Source: an uncultured Flavobacteriaceae bacterium (GTDB lineage Bacteria > Bacteroidota > Bacteroidia > Flavobacteriales > Flavobacteriaceae). Taken from it: a stretch of 64,000 bases of DNA. The stretch covers positions 372,001 through 436,000 of the forward strand of contig CAJYAG010000002.1 of assembly GCA_913065125.1 (NCBI GenBank), given 5' to 3'. Numbering within the stretch: position 1 is the first letter of the stretch; every line of letters begins with the position of its first letter. The translations under genes were made by a program, and so were the position numbers. A model generated the notes under the pieces. That model worked only from the letters and a program-made list of their open reading frames with translations. It was not told the DNA's origin and made no database searches. Positions 53,709-61,626 of this stretch are shown here, piece after piece.

Positions 53709-53879
53709 TTAAATAGTTTTAGTATTTAATTGTTTTAAATAAATTGAGTCTTTTTGAATTTTTACTGATTCAGGAGAAGTATTTAAATTTAAAGAAGTAT
53801 TTATCTTTACAACAGATATAAAAATACCTGCTATAAATATAAAGAAAAATAAGGCTATTATTTTAGGAAATTGTTTCAT
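53709..53879 (-). CDS. small single-pass membrane protein
   Basis: Predicted protein of 56 aa. Residues 6-26 (KIIALFFFIFIAGIFISVV) form one hydrophobic helix; the rest is polar (SLNLNTSPESVKIQKD). It starts with ATG and has no overlapping alternative, but its composition is that of AT-rich random sequence, so it may be a chance ORF. No recognised family. Confidence 0.4.
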   Translation of the reverse strand: MKQFPKIIALFFFIFIAGIFISVVKINTSLNLNTSPESVKIQKDSIYLKQLNTKTI

Positions 53880-53961
53880 TCATATACACTTCTTACACTT
53901 TAAAGACGTGAGTTTTTTAAAAATGTTACAAAAAATTTAAGATTTCCTTAACTTTTTACAT

Positions 53962-54876
53962 TTAAGGAATAATAAATTGAATTGCTTTTTCTATAATAGA
54001 TACAGAAATAGATTCTGTTCCAATTAATTCACCATCCGCTTGAATAAAAGGTTTTTCTATTTTTGAAATTGGCGTAATTTTTAAAGAAGTTGTTTTATAA
54101 GTTTCCACTTTTTTATGATGTACAATTTTACCGTTGTAGAGTTTTGGTAAATTTAAAATCATATCTAATAAGTTTAAATTTTTAGCAATAGTAATATCTA
54201 ATAAACCATCTGAAGTATTAACATCTTTCGTAAACTGCATTCCGCCGCCAGAAAATTTACAGATTCCAAAAACCACCATTAAACATTTTTCCTTTAATTT
54301 ATTTCCATTAATTTCTATACTAAAATCAACAGGTTTATATAACAATAAACCAGCTAAACCACTTAATAAATATGCAATTCCGCCAAAACGTTTTAAGTTT
54401 TTTAATTTATTTACAACATAACCGTCATAACCGATTCCTGCTACATTATTAAAGTACGTTATCGTGTTATTTTCTGTTTCTAATTTACCAATATCTTGCA
54501 GTATTGTTTTTTCTTTACTGATTATTGCAATAGAATTCTCTATCTTTGCAGGAATATTATAAGTTTTTACCCAATCATTTCCAGTACCAATTGGTATTAC
54601 AGCAAGTTGTATAGTGTTAGTTTCTACTAATTTTTGCTTCATTATTCCGTTTACAACATGATGTAAAGTTCCATCTCCACCAACAGAAATTATTTTAGTA
54701 AAACCATTTTTAATAGCAGTTTCTACTAATTGTTCTTCATGTTTAGAATAATCAGTAAAAGCAAATGAAAACGAAATGTGTTGTTTTTTTAATTCAGCTG
54801 AAATTTCTCGCCAAATTTTTTTAGATTTTCCGTTTCCAGAAGTTGGATTCATAATTAAAAACCAGTCCGTTTTCAT
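53962..54876 (-). CDS. diacylglycerol/lipid kinase family protein
   Basis: Lipid kinase of the DAGK catalytic-domain family, 304 aa from the chosen ATG. IMNPTSGNGKSKKIW and the nucleotide-binding VGGDGTLHHVVNGIM near residues 63-77 are diagnostic; IPIGTGNDWVKTYNIP follows. The frame continues 17 codons upstream as a hydrophobic run, but MKTDWFLIMNPTSG is the family start. Membrane-associated enzyme; actual lipid substrate uncertain. Monocistronic. Confidence 0.9.
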   Translation of the reverse strand: MKTDWFLIMNPTSGNGKSKKIWREISAELKKQHISFSFAFTDYSKHEEQLVETAIKNGFTKIISVGGDGTLHHVVNGIMKQKLVETNTIQLAVIPIGTGNDWVKTYNIPAKIENSIAIISKEKTILQDIGKLETENNTITYFNNVAGIGYDGYVVNKLKNLKRFGGIAYLLSGLAGLLLYKPVDFSIEINGNKLKEKCLMVVFGICKFSGGGMQFTKDVNTSDGLLDITIAKNLNLLDMILNLPKLYNGKIVHHKKVETYKTTSLKITPISKIEKPFIQADGELIGTESISVSIIEKAIQFIIP

Positions 54877-54991
54877 AAAATAAAAAATTAATAAAAGAGC
54901 AAAATACAAAAATTGCATTCGTAACAATAAATTAATAAAGAATACGATTTAAATTATGTAATTTGCTATCAATAAAAACAATAAAAGACAG

Positions 54992-57205
54992 ATGTCTAAA
55001 AAGAAGAAATTTTATAAAAAGAAAGGAAGAATCATTAAAGATTTAACCAAAAATATATTTAGAATATTAAATGAAGATGTTACATCATCTTATAATTATA
55101 AACAAATTGCGTCTAAAATAGGTATTTCTGATACCGATGGAAAAACACAAGTTTTAAAAAAATTAGCTGAGCTTACAGCTACTAAAAAAATTAAAGAAAT
55201 TGATAGAGGAAAATTTTCAATAAATCAAGATAGAAAATACAATATAGGAACTTTAGATGTTACATCTAACGGAAATGCTTATTTTATTTCTGATGATTTT
55301 GAAGAAGATATTTTTATTCCATCAATCAATTTAAATAAAGGTTTACATAAAGATACCGTTAAAGTTTACACGTATAATAAACGTGGAAGTAAAAAACTAG
55401 AAGCCGATGTTGTTGAAGTATTAGAAAGAGCAAAAACCGAATTTGTGGGTGTGTTACAACTCAATAAAAACTTCGGATTTGTAATTCCGGATGACAATAA
55501 AATGTATGCAGATCTTTTTGTTTCTCAAAACAAAATTAATGGTGCAGAAGACGGAGATAAAGTGGTTGTAACTTTAACAGATTGGCCATCTAATTCTAAA
55601 AATCCGTTCGGAAAAATAAAACAAGTTTTAGGAAAACCAGGAGATCATAATACAGAAATGCATTCTATTTTAGTAGAATATGGTTTACCGTACGAATTTC
55701 CAAAAGAAGTAGAAGACGAAGCTAAAAATCTTTCTATAGAAATAACTAAAGAAGAAATTGTAAAACGTAGAGATATGCGTAGCGATTTAACGTTTACTAT
55801 TGATCCAAAAGATGCAAAAGATTTTGACGATGCGTTGTCGTTTACAAAATTAGAAAATGGAAATTATGAAATAGGAATTCATATTGCAGATGTTTCGCAT
55901 TATTTACAAGAAAAAACCATCTTAGATGATGAAGCTTATGAAAGAGCAACATCAGTTTATTTGGTTGATAGAGTAGTACCAATGTTACCAGAAATGTTAT
56001 CAAACGGAGTTTGTTCTTTAAGACCAAACGAAGAAAAATTAACTTTTTCTGCTGTTTTTGAAATCAATGAAAAAGCACAAGTTGTACATAAATGGTTTGG
56101 TAGAACAGTAACGTATTCTGATCAACGTTTTGCATATGAAGAAGCACAAAATATTATAGAAAACTGTACTTTATCAGCTATAAAAGAATATACAATGCCT
56201 GCGGATATTTCTATCACAGATAAAGAATATACCGTAACAAAAGAAATTGTTGAAGCAACTTTAAAGCTAGATGAATTAGCTAAAAAAATGCGTAAAAAAC
56301 GTATGAAAGCTGGTGCAATTTCATTTGATAGAGTAGAAGTAAAATTTAACTTAGATGAAAATGCGAATCCATTAGGAGTTTACTTTAAAGAAGCAAAAGA
56401 TGCTAATAAATTAATTGAAGAATTTATGTTATTAGCAAATAGAAAAGTAGCAGAATTTGTTGGACAAGAACACGGAAAACCAAGTAAAAAAACTTTTATT
56501 TATCGTGTACACGACGAACCAAATATTGATAAATTAAACGCTTTACAAGGTATTGTAAGTAAGTTTGGCTATTCTTTACAAACAGATTCTAAAGAAGTGA
56601 TTTCTCAATCTTTAAATAAATTACTTTTTGATGTTCATGGGAAAGCAGAATCGAATATGGTAGAAACCTTAGCGATTAGAACGATGAGTAAAGCAGAATA
56701 CACAACTCAAAATATTGGTCACTACGGATTAGCTTTTGATTATTACAGTCATTTTACATCACCAATTAGACGTTATCCTGATGTGATGACACATCGATTA
56801 CTACAACATTATTTAGATGGCGGAAATTCACCTACAGCAGCTATTTATGAAGAAAAATGTAAACATTCTTCTGAAATGGAATATTTAGCTTCAAGAGCAG
56901 AACGAGATTCTATCAAATACATGCAAGTAAAATACATGCAAGATCATAAAGATCAAGAATTTGAAGGTGTAATTTCTGGAGTTACAGAATGGGGAATTTA
57001 TGTAGAAATTAAAGAAAACAAATGTGAAGGAATGGTTAGAATTAGAGACATAAAAAGTGATTATTATATTTTTGATGAAAAACAATATGCTATTGTTGGT
57101 CAATCTACTAAACAACTCTACCAATTAGGAGATAATGTAATTGTAAAGGTTAAAAAGACCGATTTAGAACGCAAACATTTAGATTTTACATTAATCGAAG
57201 AATAA
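54992..57205 (+). CDS. rnr: ribonuclease R
   Basis: Processive 3'-5' exoribonuclease, 737 aa. N-terminal winged-helix and cold-shock domains (about 1-210); RNB catalytic domain with DPKDAKDFDDALSF near residues 271-284 carrying the Mg-binding Asp residues, and HFTSPIRRYPDVMTHRLL; C-terminal S1 domain (about 645-735, GVISGVTEWGIYVEIKENKCEGMV in pieces). Lys-rich start. Cytosolic; degrades structured RNA. Confidence 0.96.
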   Translation: MSKKKKFYKKKGRIIKDLTKNIFRILNEDVTSSYNYKQIASKIGISDTDGKTQVLKKLAELTATKKIKEIDRGKFSINQDRKYNIGTLDVTSNGNAYFISDDFEEDIFIPSINLNKGLHKDTVKVYTYNKRGSKKLEADVVEVLERAKTEFVGVLQLNKNFGFVIPDDNKMYADLFVSQNKINGAEDGDKVVVTLTDWPSNSKNPFGKIKQVLGKPGDHNTEMHSILVEYGLPYEFPKEVEDEAKNLSIEITKEEIVKRRDMRSDLTFTIDPKDAKDFDDALSFTKLENGNYEIGIHIADVSHYLQEKTILDDEAYERATSVYLVDRVVPMLPEMLSNGVCSLRPNEEKLTFSAVFEINEKAQVVHKWFGRTVTYSDQRFAYEEAQNIIENCTLSAIKEYTMPADISITDKEYTVTKEIVEATLKLDELAKKMRKKRMKAGAISFDRVEVKFNLDENANPLGVYFKEAKDANKLIEEFMLLANRKVAEFVGQEHGKPSKKTFIYRVHDEPNIDKLNALQGIVSKFGYSLQTDSKEVISQSLNKLLFDVHGKAESNMVETLAIRTMSKAEYTTQNIGHYGLAFDYYSHFTSPIRRYPDVMTHRLLQHYLDGGNSPTAAIYEEKCKHSSEMEYLASRAERDSIKYMQVKYMQDHKDQEFEGVISGVTEWGIYVEIKENKCEGMVRIRDIKSDYYIFDEKQYAIVGQSTKQLYQLGDNVIVKVKKTDLERKHLDFTLIEE

Positions 57206-57275
57206 TTTAATATACGATTATTAAAAAGTTCTTAACGTAAAACAAAGAAGCAAACAATTAATTAAAAGCTTTTTG

Positions 57276-57283
57276 TATCTTTG
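57276..57283 (+). promoter_or_regulatory. -7 box TATCTTTG for tatA
   Basis: Exact TAnnTTTG match 18 bp upstream of the tatA ATG; no strong -33 box. Confidence 0.55.
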
Positions 57284-57301
57284 TTTTAAAATTTAAAATA
57301 A

Positions 57302-57493
57302 ATGATTTCACAAAATATATTTTTATTTGCAGGTCCATGGCAAATAGCTATCGTAGTTGTATTAGTGGTATTACTTTTTGGAGGTAAAAAAATTCCTGAA
57401 TTAATGAAAGGCTTAGGTGGCGGAATTAAAGAATTTAAAAAAGCATCTAAAGAAGAAGATGAAGAGAATGATAAAATAGATGATAAAAAATAA
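57302..57493 (+). CDS. tatA: Sec-independent protein translocase TatA
   Basis: Pore-forming subunit of the twin-arginine translocase, 63 aa. One N-terminal transmembrane helix (about 5-24, [20 protein letters not shown]), the [14 protein letters not shown] hinge and amphipathic helix, then an acidic/basic tail ([14 protein letters not shown]). TatC is not in the window. Monocistronic, with promoter and terminator. Confidence 0.93.
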   Translation: MISQNIFLFAGPWQIAIVVVLVVLLFGGKKIPELMKGLGGGIKEFKKASKEEDEENDKIDDKK

Positions 57494-57513
57494 ACACATA
57501 TCTTAAATAAGAT

Positions 57514-57547
57514 AAAAAAAGCTCAACTATATAGTTGAGCTTTTTCT
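57514..57547 (+). terminator. terminator of tatA
   Basis: Stem AAAAAGCTCAACTA / TAGTTGAGCTTTTT with a 2-nt centre, 20 bp after the tatA stop codon, with a T run. Confidence 0.93.
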
Positions 57548-57691
57548 TTTTGATCAAATTAAAAATATCCCCCAATGTTTTTAATTATACTATCACAAAT
57601 ATATATTTGAAAAATACAACATTCTCTATTTTTTTTAATTTTGTTATAAAAGGGAATAAATTTTTATTTTTTGGGATAAAAAGGAAGGTAA

Positions 57692-58561
57692 TTAACTTAA
57701 TAACCCCTTTAAAGATTGCTTACTAAAATTCCTAGAAACTGGTATATCAAAAGGAATTACATCTGATTTTAATAAATATCCTCTTGCGTTACCACTAATA
57801 TCAGTAATAAAGTTAACATTTATAATATATGATTTATGACAACGTATAATTGAAGTATAATCTTGTAATTCTTCGTCTATTTTAGTTAGAGTAACTCTTA
57901 ATATCATTTCTTTTAAATCGCTATTCTTCCTAATAAAAAAACTAGCATAATTACCTTGAGATGATATATATACTAAATCATCTACTTTAAAAACAATTTT
58001 TTCTTTCTTGTTATCAGAATAAATAGTAACATCTTTTTTTAAAATCTTTTCAACTAATTTTTCTTTGTTATAAGTGTTAATTTCATTTGCTTTTTTTTTT
58101 CTTTTTTCTCGCACACTTTTTTCATTTATAAAAACAAAAAAGAGTAACGGAATGGTTCCAACTAAAAAAGTATAAGACAAAAAATTAAAATACTTTAAAC
58201 TTTCTATACCAAAAGAGTTTTTAAATAAATTACTAAAAAACCATAAAAAAGATCCATTTAAAAATAAACCTATAAGTATTACAAAAAGGTTTCTTCCAAC
58301 AGTCCATTTATCTTCATCAAAATAATTTTTAAAAAATAAAGGTGGTATATATAACATAAAAAATACACCAAAAGTAGTAGAAACCCCTAAAAAAATTGTG
58401 TATTCTAAAATTAAATTTACTAATGTATTTATATTAAACGGTTTAAAAATGTATAAAAAAATAAACACAAAAAAACCAAAACAAAAACTAACTTTTAATT
58501 TAAATTTAATTGATGGATTGAAATAATATGGAGTAGAAAGCCAAGAAAATATGGATTTCAT
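57692..58561 (-). CDS. membrane-bound LytTR family DNA-binding regulator
   Basis: Transcription regulator of 289 aa. Four hydrophobic helices span about residues 22-155 (FCFGFFVFIFLYIF, TIFLGVSTTFGVFFMLY, LFVILIGLFLNGSFLWFF, YTFLVGTIPLLFFVF). The LytTR DNA-binding domain fills about 185-285 (VDDLVYISSQGNYASFFIRK, SIIRCHKSYIIN). No kinase or receiver is next to it, so it may sense a membrane signal directly. Downstream of YbjQ by 14 bp. Confidence 0.88.
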   Translation of the reverse strand: MKSIFSWLSTPYYFNPSIKFKLKVSFCFGFFVFIFLYIFKPFNINTLVNLILEYTIFLGVSTTFGVFFMLYIPPLFFKNYFDEDKWTVGRNLFVILIGLFLNGSFLWFFSNLFKNSFGIESLKYFNFLSYTFLVGTIPLLFFVFINEKSVREKRKKKANEINTYNKEKLVEKILKKDVTIYSDNKKEKIVFKVDDLVYISSQGNYASFFIRKNSDLKEMILRVTLTKIDEELQDYTSIIRCHKSYIINVNFITDISGNARGYLLKSDVIPFDIPVSRNFSKQSLKGLLS

Positions 58562-58575
58562 AATACAATTTATTT

Positions 58576-58893
58576 TTAAAGTTTTACTGCTGTTCCAGAA
58601 GCTGTTACCATTAACATTCCGCTAGAAGCACCAACAGTTTCATAATCTAAATCAACACCAATTACGGCATCTGCACCTAAACGTATTGCCTCATCTTGCA
58701 TCTCTTTTAATGCAATATCTTTTGCTTCCCGCAATACTTTTTCATAAGAACCAGATCTGCCGCCAACAATATCTCTAATTCCAGCAAAAATATCTTTAAA
58801 TAAATTTGCTCCAATAATGGTTTCACCTGTAACAATACCTAAATATTGTTTGATCTCATGTGTTTCTAATGTGTTTGTTGTGGATACAATCAT
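58576..58893 (-). CDS. YbjQ/UPF0145 family protein
   Basis: Small protein of 105 aa with the YbjQ fold: [34 protein letters not shown] in pieces near residues 18-51 and [25 protein letters not shown] near 66-90. It is a probable pentameric putative heavy-metal-binding protein; function unproven. Co-transcribed with the band-7 protein (5 bp upstream) and the LytTR regulator (14 bp downstream). Confidence 0.9.
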   Translation of the reverse strand: MIVSTTNTLETHEIKQYLGIVTGETIIGANLFKDIFAGIRDIVGGRSGSYEKVLREAKDIALKEMQDEAIRLGADAVIGVDLDYETVGASSGMLMVTASGTAVKL

Positions 58894-58898
58894 TTCTA

Positions 58899-59819
58899 TT
58901 AACTTTTTTTGGTTTTAGGAGTAGAAGAACTTTCGTTTATTTTATTTGCAGCAACCAAACTTGTTACCATATCATTTAACATATTACTCGCCGCAGTAGG
59001 GTTGTTAGGTAATAATATTAAATTACTATTTGTATCTGCGCCAATAGATTGTAAAGTGTCGTAGTGTTGCGTAATTACAATTAAGGCAGAGGCTTCCTGA
59101 GAATTAATTCCTGCATTGTTTAAAACATCAACAGATTCTTCTAAACCACGTGCAATTTCTCTTCGTTGATCTGCAATACCTTTTCCTTGTAAGCGTTTGC
59201 TTTCTGCTTCTGCTTTTGCGCGTTCTACAATTAAAATACGTTGTGCGTCTCCTTCATATTGAGCAGCAGTTTTTTCTCTATCTGCAGCATTAATTCTGTT
59301 CATTGCAGCTTTTACTTGCGAATCTGGATCAATATCTGTTACTAAAGTTTTAATTATATCATACCCGTAATTAGACATTGCATCGTTTAATTCTGTTTTT
59401 ACAGCAATTGCAATATCATCTTTCTTTACAAAAACATCGTCTAATTTCATCTTTGGAACTTCAGCTCTAACCACATCAAACACATAAGAAGTAATTTGAT
59501 CGTGCGGATAATCTAACTTGTAAAAAGCATCATATACTTTATCTTTTATCACCATAAACTGAACAGAAACTTTCAATTTTACAAAAACATCATCCAAGGT
59601 TTTAGTTTCTATAATTACATCTAATTGTTGAATTTTTAAACTTATTCTACCAGCAATTCTATCCACAATAGGAATTTTTAGTTGTAAACCAGATTGACGG
59701 ATACTTTGAAATCTTCCAAAGCGCTCAATAACCGCTGATGTTTGCTGTTTAACGGTAAAAAATGACGCGAATAGTATTAAAAAAGTAATTACTATTAATA
59801 TAATAAAGGTTGGATTCAT
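58899..59819 (-). CDS. SPFH/band 7 domain membrane protein
   Basis: Stomatin/prohibitin-like scaffold protein of 306 aa. One N-terminal membrane helix (about 3-21, [19 protein letters not shown]), then the SPFH domain (about 25-185, [21 protein letters not shown]) and a coiled coil (about 185-225, [15 protein letters not shown]). It organises membrane microdomains and often pairs with NfeD, absent here. It heads the YbjQ-LytTR run. Confidence 0.93.
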   Translation of the reverse strand: MNPTFIILIVITFLILFASFFTVKQQTSAVIERFGRFQSIRQSGLQLKIPIVDRIAGRISLKIQQLDVIIETKTLDDVFVKLKVSVQFMVIKDKVYDAFYKLDYPHDQITSYVFDVVRAEVPKMKLDDVFVKKDDIAIAVKTELNDAMSNYGYDIIKTLVTDIDPDSQVKAAMNRINAADREKTAAQYEGDAQRILIVERAKAEAESKRLQGKGIADQRREIARGLEESVDVLNNAGINSQEASALIVITQHYDTLQSIGADTNSNLILLPNNPTAASNMLNDMVTSLVAANKINESSSTPKTKKS

Positions 59820-59911
59820 GGTTTTTTGTTTTACGGTTAGAAACTTTTATTAAAGATACAAATAAATATCTCTTAATAATAAGACGGAGAAATGCAGAAA
59901 CGTTACAGAAT

Positions 59912-59943
59912 AGAAATAAAAAAACCACTCAATTTGAGTGGCT
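59912..59943 (-). terminator. terminator of gltX
   Basis: Stem CCACTC / GAGTGG extended by A/T pairs with a small loop; a T run follows on the minus strand. It lies 26 bp after the gltX stop codon. Confidence 0.85.
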
Positions 59944-59967
59944 TTGAATTGTAATTTTGATGTATTA

Positions 59968-61482
59968 TTATAAATTTTGAACAGCATTTTCAATTCTTTT
60001 TACTGTTTCTTCTTTGCCGATCATTTCTATAATATCAAACAAATGTGGTCCTTTTAAAGCACCAACCAAACTTAAACGAAGCGGTTGCATTACTTTACCA
60101 AAACCAATTTCTTTAACAGTAATCCATTCTTTAATTACAGTTTCTGTATTTGCTGATGAAAAATCTTGAATATCTGAAATCATAGAAATTAATTCTTTCA
60201 TTAACTCTGGTGTTTCTTCTTTCCAATTTTTCTTACTAGCTTTTGCATCATATTCTGTTGGAGATTGGAAAAAGAAATCTGATAAATTCCAAAAATCTGC
60301 CACAAAAACAGCGCGTTCTTTAATTAATGAAACTACTTTTTGAACGTAATTATTATCTTTAGAAATTCCTTTTTCTAATAGAATTGGTAAAAACAATTCA
60401 GTTAATTCTGCATCAGATTTTGTTTGCATGTATTGCTGATTGAACCAGTTTGTTTTTTCTGGGCTAAACTTTGCTCCAGATTTACTCACTCTTTGTAAAT
60501 CAAATACTTTAACCAATTCTTCTAACGAAAAAATTTCTTGTTCTGTTCCTGGATTCCAACCCAATAACGCCAACATATTTATAAATGCGTCAGCAAAATA
60601 TCCATCTTCTTTGTATCCACGAGAAACTTCGCCAGTTTGTTTGTTGGTGTATGCTAAAGGAAACACAGGAAACCCTAATTTATCGCCATCACGTTTGCTT
60701 AATTTTCCTTTTCCGACAGGTTTTAAAATCAGCGGTAAATGTGCAAATTTTGGAGATTCCCAACCAAAAGCTTTGTATAATAAAAGGTGTAATGGCTTCG
60801 ATGGCAACCATTCTTCACCGCGAATTACGTGTGTAATTTCCATCAAATGATCATCTACAATATTTGCTAAATGATAGGTTGGCATTCCGTCTGATTTAAA
60901 CAATACTTTATCATCCAAAGTATTTGTATCAATTTTTATCGTTCCACGAATTTCATCATTCATGATTAATGTTTCGTCTTGTGGTGTTTTAAAACGGATG
61001 ACATATTTATCGCCAGCATTTAATTTTGCAAGAATTTCTTCTTTAGATAAACTTAACGAATTGTTTAGCTTTAATCTGTTGTGCCAATTGTAGATAAAAG
61101 TTTTCCCTTTTTCTTCGTGATCTTTTCTGTGAAAATCTAATTCTTCTGCAGCATCAAAAGCATAATATGCCCAACCTTTTTCAATTAAAGTATCAGCATA
61201 TTTTTTATACAAATCTTTACGTTCTGACTGTCTGTAAGGACCAAATTTTTCGTTCTTCCCTGGACCTTCATCAAAAGGAATATTACACCAATTTAGTGCA
61301 TCAATAATGTACTGTTCTGCGTTTGCAACATAACGAGTTTGGTCAGTGTCTTCGATACGTAACACAAAAGTTCCGCCATGTTTTTTAGCAAATAAATAAT
61401 TAAATAAAGCGGTTCTTACACCACCAATATGTAAAGGTCCGGTTGGACTTGGCGCAAAACGAACGCGAACTGTAGATTCCAT
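59968..61482 (-). CDS. gltX: glutamyl-tRNA synthetase
   Basis: Class I synthetase that charges tRNA-Glu, 504 aa. APSPTGPLHIGGVRTALFNYL holds the HIGH-like HIGG at residues 18-21; KGKLSKRDGDKLGF carries the KMSKS-like loop. The C-terminal half is the helical anticodon-binding domain. With glnS also present, this organism probably needs no Gln-amidotransferase route for tRNA-Gln, which is inference. A minus-strand TATCTTTG box lies at 61503-61510. Confidence 0.96.
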   Translation of the reverse strand: MESTVRVRFAPSPTGPLHIGGVRTALFNYLFAKKHGGTFVLRIEDTDQTRYVANAEQYIIDALNWCNIPFDEGPGKNEKFGPYRQSERKDLYKKYADTLIEKGWAYYAFDAAEELDFHRKDHEEKGKTFIYNWHNRLKLNNSLSLSKEEILAKLNAGDKYVIRFKTPQDETLIMNDEIRGTIKIDTNTLDDKVLFKSDGMPTYHLANIVDDHLMEITHVIRGEEWLPSKPLHLLLYKAFGWESPKFAHLPLILKPVGKGKLSKRDGDKLGFPVFPLAYTNKQTGEVSRGYKEDGYFADAFINMLALLGWNPGTEQEIFSLEELVKVFDLQRVSKSGAKFSPEKTNWFNQQYMQTKSDAELTELFLPILLEKGISKDNNYVQKVVSLIKERAVFVADFWNLSDFFFQSPTEYDAKASKKNWKEETPELMKELISMISDIQDFSSANTETVIKEWITVKEIGFGKVMQPLRLSLVGALKGPHLFDIIEMIGKEETVKRIENAVQNL

Positions 61483-61502
61483 TTTTTCTTTTTTTGATGC
61501 CG

Positions 61503-61510
61503 CAAAGATA
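61503..61510 (-). promoter_or_regulatory. -7 box TATCTTTG for gltX
   Basis: Exact TAnnTTTG match on the minus strand, 20 bp upstream of the gltX ATG. Confidence 0.5.
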
Positions 61511-61626
61511 CTTTTTATTAGATGAGAAGAGAAAAAAGATAAAAGAAAAAAGAATGGTTTTTAGTAAGGTTTAACACTTTCTTTCTAACAAAATCTTTTA
61601 AAAACACTATTTTTATTGGTTAGAGA

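Noticed and set aside
57535..57726. Plus-strand 63-aa frame after tatA
   Set aside because: It begins inside the tatA terminator and runs over the 3' end of the LytTR gene; Phe/Asn/Ile-rich low-complexity sequence without a family pattern.
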